DNA of 64,000 nucleotides. It comes from Lagopus muta. Taxonomy: Eukaryota > Chordata > Aves > Galliformes > Phasianidae. The stretch is from positions 9,849,219 to 9,913,218 of the forward strand of contig NC_064444.1 in NCBI RefSeq assembly GCF_023343835.1, in the 5' to 3' direction. The stretch's first letter is position 1. Each line of letters starts with the position of its first letter. Of the stretch, positions 56,223-64,000 are shown one piece after another. Below the pieces are notes generated by a model. The model did not search any database. It had not been told where the DNA came from and worked only from the letters and a program-made list of their open reading frames with translations. The translations under genes were made by a program, and so were the position numbers.

Positions 56223-57172
56223 CTTAAATTAGAATGATGTGTATTCATCTTCATTTTCCTAAGAATTGCTTTTTCACAGTACTGCACATCAATACAGAAG
56301 TATTTCAGTATTAAGTCTCATTATACATTACTTCAATTTAGGAATTCATACATATTTTTTGGGATCAGCTTTTTGTTTGTTGCTTCCTATCCATAATAAA
56401 AACCCAAATAGAACCAGAAAATTGTAACTGCACTGAAATCTGTAACTGTAGAGGCTGTATAAAGCTAGAAATGTTTAATCATTACATTGACTTTGATAAA
56501 GGTAACAAAAAACATAGAAAAAGTTAAATACTAGGAATACATACTGTTACTGTAAGGGACCAGAAAATTTCCTGCTTTCTTGAGACATTTTCTTTCATAG
56601 TAAAGTAAAACCATGAGGAATCTGTACTGAGAATTTACCACTATTTAAAAAAAAAAAAAAAGTTTTTAAAAGTTAGAAGATTTTTAATTTGTAAAACACG
56701 CTCCCCATGCACACACAACACCAAGGTCAAGTGCTTGTAAACATCACCCAAGGTGGATGAACTCTGAATGTGGACACCAAATACTGTTAAGAAACTTGAA
56801 GCACTTTTACAACTTCTAATTACAAATCAAATGAAATGTTACATGGTATTTGAAAATTGGTGTCATAAAAGTGAAAGGTTAATTAGTGATAAAAGTTTGT
56901 GCACATTGGATTTTCAAAGCTTTCCAAATACAGTCCCTCTCATCACTGCTTAATCCATTTATCATGCAATACAGTAGTGTCACTAGGGCATTATCTGCTA
57001 TCAGCTGAGGTAGCACCTAGGCAGGTTTATAACCAGCTGATCTGGCAAAAGTTTTGGTAATACTTAAGAATGGTGATTGAAGTTGCCCAAAATAAACTTC
57101 ATTCTTTTAGTTACCAAGACTATGTACAGTTTTTCTTAATATACTTGCATATATGCATATACTTGTATGTTC

Positions 57173-57178
57173 AATAAA
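57173..57178 (+). terminator. Possible distal poly(A) signal
   Basis: AATAAA in TTCAATAAAACTG context, followed by a T-rich stretch and CCTACCTCTGG. It could end an extended CEP89 transcript about 1.8 kb after the stop codon. Confidence 0.3.
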
Positions 57179-57179
57179 A

Positions 57180-60100
57180 CTGCTTTTTTTCCCTACCTCT
57201 GGAAAATACAGGTCCTTCAGTCTGTCTTTAGGTTAATGTATCTATAAACACAGTTGCTAAGTTACATTTTATTGCAACTTGGATTAGGCACATGAACCCA
57301 TCTAGAACAAGAAAAAAATGCAACATAAAAAGCACAGACACTGAATAATAAGTAGGACAGACTGAACTTTACTATTCCAGTACAAGGTCTTTTTATTTCC
57401 CATGCTTTCAGTATGTGGAACATACTTTTTTTCGTACACTGTCACAGAATACAGGCATTTAGCCAGCAGAAGCCTTGATTCAAAACTGGTCACTAAAAGT
57501 AGTAACAGAATACTTTGGTTCCATTTGAAATCAGAAAGATGGGTTAGGTAAGAATTAGGTTACCATGTGGAGAATTGAAAGCTTTTGTTTCTTTATCAAA
57601 TACATGCTATCATAGAAACACAAGATCCATCCTTCTGAAGCTGTTAGAAAACATTCCTCTTCATTTTTCATTAATTCCCATAACAATGGACTTTACCAAC
57701 ATTTTTACACCACAATAACCATGGAGTTTGGCACTACTGCTGAGAAGCATACACTGCAACATAATTGACATGACATTCTAGTCAAGTGAGTGATAAAATA
57801 TAGTGTTTCTGAAACTTAATTTAGGAAAGGAGCATAAAACCAACCAATTATAAATAAAGCACTGGCAGGCAGATGAGCTAAGAGAGAAATGTATCTCACA
57901 GTGGTGTGGAATAATAGTAGAAGAATGCAGGATCAGCAGTTCTGAGAAATGGCAACCAGGAACTTCACATGACGACTGTACAGCATCATATTACACTCTA
58001 TTTCAACTGTCAGATGTGACTAGCTTCCTTACTGCTTTCATTTTACAACCGTATTAAACACGCAATTAAAAAACACTGTGTAGCAGAAACCAGTGTTAGC
58101 ATTTGAAAGATATGACAAAGAAGTTTATCTTGCAAAAGGAATATTCCTCTTGGCCAAAAGCTAGTAGTCTAGTTGTCTCCATCTCTCACTTCTGAAGCAA
58201 TACTGCGATTGTCATTGCTGTGGCACCACCATAGCATCAGTTGTGGCAGTTAGAAAAGTTACTCACACAGTCCATCACTGCCAGGAATGGGTACCTGGCC
58301 TTATTAACTTGTAAATGATCATATGGAGTCCACTCTTCCAAAGCACACACACATTCTTTAACATTGTTTTCCTTACCTAATTAATTTACTTGAAACTGTA
58401 CGGAAATCAGGTCTTTGCAACCCCTGGGCACTGGGAAGAGGTACTGCCAGAATGTTCAGTTAAAGCTGTGTCAGACTTGGAATCCTGATAACTGCTACCT
58501 CATGCTTGAAGTGACTGTGACTCTTCTTTTTCCTGTTGTAGTAGTCAACAAAAAGATAGGAAAGAGAGAAAGAGATACTATGCAAGTCAGAAGCAAACTG
58601 GACAAGATAGAATAAGACTTGAACAAGGATCAGTAAAAAGTAACTGCCTGTTGTTCTTCTATTTAAAGTAGTATCAACATTATATTAAGAATATTTGTGG
58701 TCTGAACACTGAAGGTGAAAAGAAGGGTACCACTTTCAAAATAAGCACGGGTCTGTTCTTTTCATCTTCAATGTTAAGCTGTATCAATAGAATAGGAGGT
58801 CCACGTTCACCTTACTTCAGCAGAGTAAGTGGTTAAACAAATAAAGAACACTTTAATGAAAGTAAATTATGCAAAAGAATAAAACCTGAACAGTTTAGCA
58901 ACCTGTAATTCTCTACACATTACAAATTTAAAGATGTTACCTCTCACTGTGTTAGACATGATTACAGGACCCTCCCAATTAACTACCAGAATCTGCTTAT
59001 CTCACCTTTTCTCCTCTGAGTGAAAAAGATAGTTCCTCCCCACTGTAATTTTTTTGAACTTCCTAATATTATCCAGTAGTTTAGAGTGACCAGTTTAATT
59101 GTTTCTATCTCTGCTTCTACGAACAAAGAAGCAATTGTGTTAAATCACAAAGAAGCTTGCTTACATCTGACAAAAGTTACTTCCATTCCTCTTTGGAAGG
59201 AGCTTTAGGGAAATACAAAGTTTCAGGTCTTTAACTAGCATTCAAAAAACAAAGGAAGAAGCAAAACTTGTAATCATTCTTCACTTTTCTGTCAACATCA
59301 AGGATAGAAATAATTACTTCAGCAACCTTTGAACCACACCAAACTAAGCAATGGAATGAAGTTCATGAAAGAAAGCAGCACTGGGAAGAAGTGTGGAAGG
59401 CAAAATCTTTTGAACTGTGAAACAACTATCTTACCCTGAAAATCTTGACACTAGCAGAGGTTGCAGAGCTTTTATCATACATGCTCATTCAATCTGTTCT
59501 CTTAATTCTATTACCACATACTTTGTGGACATTTTATGGATATTGTAAATCTCTGAAAACTGAACTTCTCCAGCTTGTATGATTTGCATAGAGATCACTT
59601 TGTACATACCAAAGCACGTGCTGTGAATCCTGCTCACTGTTTAAACACATGCTCTTTAAGAAGACAGAACAAAACAGGAAAGAAACAAGAAAACATACAC
59701 TCTGAGACGTTTAATAACCAAGCAACCATGAACATTCCTCATGATTCAAACAGTTATGAAGCTTTTTTTTGGTATGGCACATTTGGTTCAGATTCTTGCC
59801 TGTGCTGGGATTAGTTTTAATACCACAAGTCTAGAAACATGGGAAAATATTGTTGGAAAGAAAACATGTATTAATGTTTCCTGCTTCAGTTTTAAGTGCA
59901 AGAAATCTATTCATACACATCATGAAACTGAGAAAGGATTATTACTTTCCTCTCTGAATGAAATTTTATTAACCATCCATTCAATGTACTCTTTAACCTA
60001 ACACGCATCAATTTAAGACTTTGATGACAAGCACTGCAGAACAACCATCATTCTTGCCGACAGAATCAGGACAAATTCTGACCAAAAAACCCTCTTCCCA

Positions 60101-62800
60101 GCCTGACAGCGAGTCACTGCTTCTTTTTTCCTACATTTTTTGCAAATTAGTTTTCATGTACTCTGTTAGTTTTAAACATACTTTCTAGACTTTGCCACTC
60201 CAACATTCTGGTGAGAATATCATGAGACACATCAATAAAAGCCTTATAAAATTGATACTCCTCATCCACTTGGCTAATTATTTTTAGAAATAGAGCCAGA
60301 TTTAGCTTGACTGATAAATGCATACTTTCTGCAGCTCATTCTTTCAGAAGTGCAGGGCCATGGCTGCTAATGCTAGGCATTACAGTAATACAAAGTACTC
60401 TTTCCTATTTGCATAAGCAACACAGTTTTCATGCATCTTTGAAGTGAAGATCAACTACCTATTCTGAGAAAATAACCTTTTAATTAAAATCAGTCACCCA
60501 AATGTGAATGCATTGAAATTTTGCATCCCTGAGTGAATGAATTTGCCCTGTACACAAGCATAAAAGTCTTTTTAGTTAGCCATTTGTCTTTGCGTTGTCT
60601 ACTAGTTACTATACACAAATGATACAGAAATGATGTTATATTGCACTACAAAAGCTTTACCCCTGACCATTTATTTTTGTTATGCACTGACATTAGCTAC
60701 TACTTTACCCCAACCAGTGCTTGACAGAGCATACTGACTTTAAGTGCTCTCCTTACAGCTTGCTGACTGTAAAATGAACTCATTAAGCACTGCTACAACT
60801 TCCTTTCACAAAATAAAATAAAAACAGGGGAAAGTACTTCAATTCTTACCAAGAAACAGAGATAACAATTCAGAATTTGTACTCCTGTGGTCATGTTGGT
60901 TTCATCACTTCATTTACAGACCATATTCTGTTCGTAACAACTAAGCATACTTGATTTCAACTTGAAATGTAAACACCACCACCACCTAAGAACAAACAAA
61001 ACTCTGTTGAGTCTGGAATAAACTCAAGCAAGACAGATGCATCTTCAAAATACTAATAAAATAAGGTTTTCAGAGGTGAGCTGCAGAGATACTGGAAAGA
61101 TTCTACTACTCAGACTGGCTAAGAAAAGTATGCCTTATAGTGTCCTATGCTCTGCTGGTGATTCATTCTCTAATTTATAGCCTATGACAACAACGTTATC
61201 TCTAGAAGCTGATTTCAGATTCCCTTATGCTTATCATTAAGTTGAAGTGAAACAGCAGACACAGGTTTTTCAATTTTTCTTTGTAATGATTACCAGAAAG
61301 TGTGCAAGAAGTTACGTACAGATCAAATTATTTCCCCAAATAACAGCACATTCGGAAGAGAATTATACCCAGCTGCTGACCTTTCCCCTTCATGCACTTT
61401 TTAGTATAGAAGGAGCTGCATCTTTCTAGCTTGAACACTGGCTTTCAACAACTCAGAAGAGAGAACCTTCTAGCGTTCTAAAGCCATAAGAAATTCATGC
61501 AATTATACGGGCAAACAGAATCAGGCGTCCCAAGTGTTTCTCCATTGGGATTACAAATCCTTGTCTAGAAAAAAATCAGTTTTGACATTTATAATAGCTC
61601 TGTGCACTCATCCTGCTCTGCAAATATAATGGAAATAAATAATAAATTTACACTGACAATCAGCTAGAATATCGAAAAGATGCATTTTGAGGACTTCTGT
61701 CTTTAAAAATGTAGTTTCTCACCAACACCTGTAGAGTTTTTTTTTTCTTGTACTCAATTTCAACGCATCTCTACTCTCTAAAGATACACTGTAGTATTTT
61801 AAAGTTGTTTTACATACCAAATATTTGGTTTTGATAAATTTAAACTCAGATTAAGTACTGTAAACATTAAAAAAAAAAACAAAATAAAAACAAAAAAAAA
61901 CAACCCCACCTCGGTTCCTAAACAGAACACACAGCATTTCTGACTTGTTTGCAGTGGTTAAGATACAGCCTAAATTTTGGCACAGACAGGAAGTGATTAT
62001 TATTTGAGAGAACTTTAAATTCTGATTTTGAAACTAATGAAGAATCCTCATGGCAATAAAAAACATCTACGTACTGAGATGATTAAAACCCTTCTAAATT
62101 ATTCAAATAATTACTGAATCAGACGACTTCTTGTGGCTTATCTTCAGTTACACCTGCTCTGAAAGATGTTGTTTACCTCCCTGTATGAGGGGAAAAAAAA
62201 AAAAGGAAAAAATACAACAGATCTGGAAGACGTTTTTATCCACCTCATTATAGTGATTTGTCTGAATAACTACTGAAGTAGATCTACTACCATTAGCAAA
62301 CCTGAAGACTTTTCCAACAGCCTCATTCCTTTTCCTACTTTGTCACAGGTGCCCAAACAAATATACTGTGAGCAAAAACAAAGGGGGAAAAATATTTATT
62401 TCAAAAAAATATATATACTATGGGCAATAAAAACAACACACTCATCTAATCTTTCCTATTTACATAATAGTATGACAGTCAGTGGGCAGCTAAGGTCCAA
62501 CAATCCACTCTTACTCCCCCAGCTCAACAAAGCAGGGCAAGAAAATATAAAAAAACACACTGATGGGTTGAAATAAGGTGGAGTTTTATGAAAGGGGAAA
62601 AAAAATGCAAAGGCTGCATATGGAAACAAAGAGAAGCAAGTTATTCTCTGCTTCCCATCAGCAAGCAATGTTTTGCCAATGTTTAGTTACTTCTTAGGAA
62701 GCAAGGCCTCAAAAAGCACAGCAGTTTCTCAGGAAGACAAATAACTGTCTAACAAGAGGACCCCCCAGTTCCCAGTTGTAATTGCTGAGTAGAATACCAA
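57180..62800. other. AT-rich intergenic DNA without a recognised gene
   Basis: No exon of SLC7A9 or TDRD12, the next genes in the human order, was recognised on either strand. Open frames are short and of biased AT-rich composition. A and T homopolymers are frequent (for example 61870-61900 and 62190-62210). Confidence 0.5.
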
Positions 62801-62804
62801 ATAA

Positions 62805-63005
62805 GTGTTGGATATCCCTCTGTTTTGGTTGGCTGTCCTGGCTGTGTCCTCACTGCATCTCCTGCCCACCCCAACCTCCATGCTGCACTGCTCAGCACTA
62901 GCCATAACGCTGCTGTGACATCAAAACTGTTCCAGCTACAAGTCAAAGCACAGCAATGTATGGCCAGCCAGTACAACTGACTGCCACAAAACACAAGGAA
63001 CTTGA
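62805..63005 (-). repeat. Degenerate avian endogenous-retrovirus LTR fragment
   Basis: The plus strand has GGATATCCCTCTGTTTTGGT, TGGCTGTCCTGGCTGTGTCC and CACTGCTCAGCACTAGCCAT, then ACTGTTCCAGCTACAAGTCA and a CCAGCCAGTA stretch. This is the reverse complement, with many substitutions, of an LTR type common in bird genomes. No internal retroviral genes are adjacent, so it is probably an old solo LTR. The family name cannot be fixed from memory. Confidence 0.6.
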
Positions 63006-64000
63006 AACCATGAGCATGACCTGCTTGACACAACTATTCAGAAAAATTGTTTTCTTACATTCCACTAAAACATACCTGGAATTTCTCGGGAGAAAAACGA
63101 AATGCACTTAAGATCAACAGAAGTGAGATAACTTCTTAGAGCACATCTGTTAACAGCAGGAGTCAAAGAAGAGCAAGTGCAAGTAAACACACTATTCCTC
63201 TGATAAAAACGAAGTAACCTGTTAGGCAGCAAGGTAAGAATGGAAAGTATCTATTCTGAGATACCACTAAGCTATAAGTAAAACCTCCAAGTTAGAACAG
63301 TCATTACCATTCATTTAAGAACTGCCAGTCCAAAAAAGAATACGTGCAGTACTGCAAGCAATAAATACCAGCCCCAACAAACATTAACCTTTATTATTAG
63401 TGATAATGGTAATAAAAGCTAAATGTATATGCTGTTTTCTTGCTGTTTCCTGAATTCAAGTTGAAAATTACTTCTTATGATATGATTAGCAAACAGTATT
63501 TGAAAAGGTTCAAACTACACTGACAGGACTAGTCCACAGAGTGCTTCATTCTGAAGTCCCTTGAAATTTGAACTCCTTGATCTCTACATAGATATACAGT
63601 TGAGAGGGAAAGAGTCTTCCCCCATTGCTGTAGAATGTAATTCCTCCTGTCCATGAAGGAAAAAAGAAAAAAATCTGTGTAATTCTTGAACTCAGTGTTG
63701 TGTTTTGTTGCTGTTTTAATTTTAAATGGTTCAGAAAAGGATTGCTGATAAAAGTCCTTTAACAGCTCTATACCATCCGAAGATTAACCCTTAAAATAAA
63801 AATAGATAACAAATGAATATACTCCATTTTTATAAGGAAACAGGCTAACTCAAATCAAGCCACTCGCAGAAATTTAACACGTCCATTCAATAAATGAGAA
63901 CTTTCCAAATGCTTACTCAATACTGATTCAATAAATTGATTGCTCGGTGAAAAATTAATAGATATTCAATGTTGCCTGTACTGTATCTGAACAAACAAAA
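63006..64000. other. Intergenic DNA to window end
   Basis: Mixed AT-rich sequence. No gene, RNA or clear repeat was recognised. Confidence 0.5.

Noticed and set aside
58374-58450. Possible minus-strand exon ending at an AATTAG/GTAAGG donor
   Set aside because: The open reading is only about 22 codons, the acceptor is poor and the peptide is unfamiliar; splice-like sites of this quality are expected by chance.
62340-62576. 78-codon plus frame following a TTTGTCACAG acceptor-like site
   Set aside because: The peptide is AT-driven low complexity and does not resemble SLC7A9 or any other expected neighbour.
62749-63033. 94-codon minus frame
   Set aside because: It falls inside the degenerate LTR fragment and is a chance frame.

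Overview
This is a window of nuclear genomic DNA from a vertebrate, almost certainly a bird. Genes are split into short exons with GT-AG (and two GC-AG) introns, promoters are CpG islands, and the interspersed repeats are truncated CR1 LINEs with the avian 3' tail plus one degenerate avian-type LTR. The exons read as orthologues of four human 19q13.11 genes in conserved order and relative orientation, so the segment is probably from the chicken chromosome 11 equivalent. A galliform is likely, but the species cannot be fixed from the sequence.

Layout. (1) 1-1030: 5' end of GPATCH1 on the minus strand (first coding exon and part of intron 1; the rest lies left of the window) with its CpG-island promoter to about 1200. 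(2) 1200-6230: AT-rich intergenic DNA. (3) 6230-33180: RHPN2 on the plus strand, complete, 15 coding exons, 679 residues, with a CpG-island promoter, a 9.5 kb first intron and a 3' UTR with two AATAAA signals. (4) 33517-36699: FAAP24 on the minus strand, complete, 4 coding exons, 215 residues, converging on RHPN2. (5) 36700-37084: a 385 bp CpG-rich bidirectional promoter. (6) 37085-55375: CEP89 on the plus strand, complete, 19 coding exons, 798 residues. (7) 55376-64000: CEP89 3' flank, a small coding-like island at 55.9-56.2 kb that I could not assign, then AT-rich DNA without a recognisable gene and an old solo-LTR-like fragment near 62.8-63.0 kb.

Function. The four genes are neighbours by descent rather than one pathway: GPATCH1 is a G-patch RNA-processing factor, RHPN2 a Rho-binding HR1-BRO1-PDZ scaffold, FAAP24 the DNA-binding partner of FANCM in the Fanconi anaemia pathway, and CEP89 a coiled-coil centriolar distal-appendage protein needed for ciliogenesis. 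FAAP24 and CEP89 share one promoter, which carries a perfect E2F site and an X-box-like half site.

I found no previously undescribed biological system. The points most worth a second look are two consecutive GC-AG introns around one CEP89 exon, the E2F/X-box architecture of the FAAP24-CEP89 promoter, the unassigned coding-like island behind CEP89, and a near-perfect HNF1 palindrome in RHPN2 intron 7. Exon boundaries were set by hand from splice consensus, reading-frame continuity and remembered similarity to the human proteins; no database search was run.
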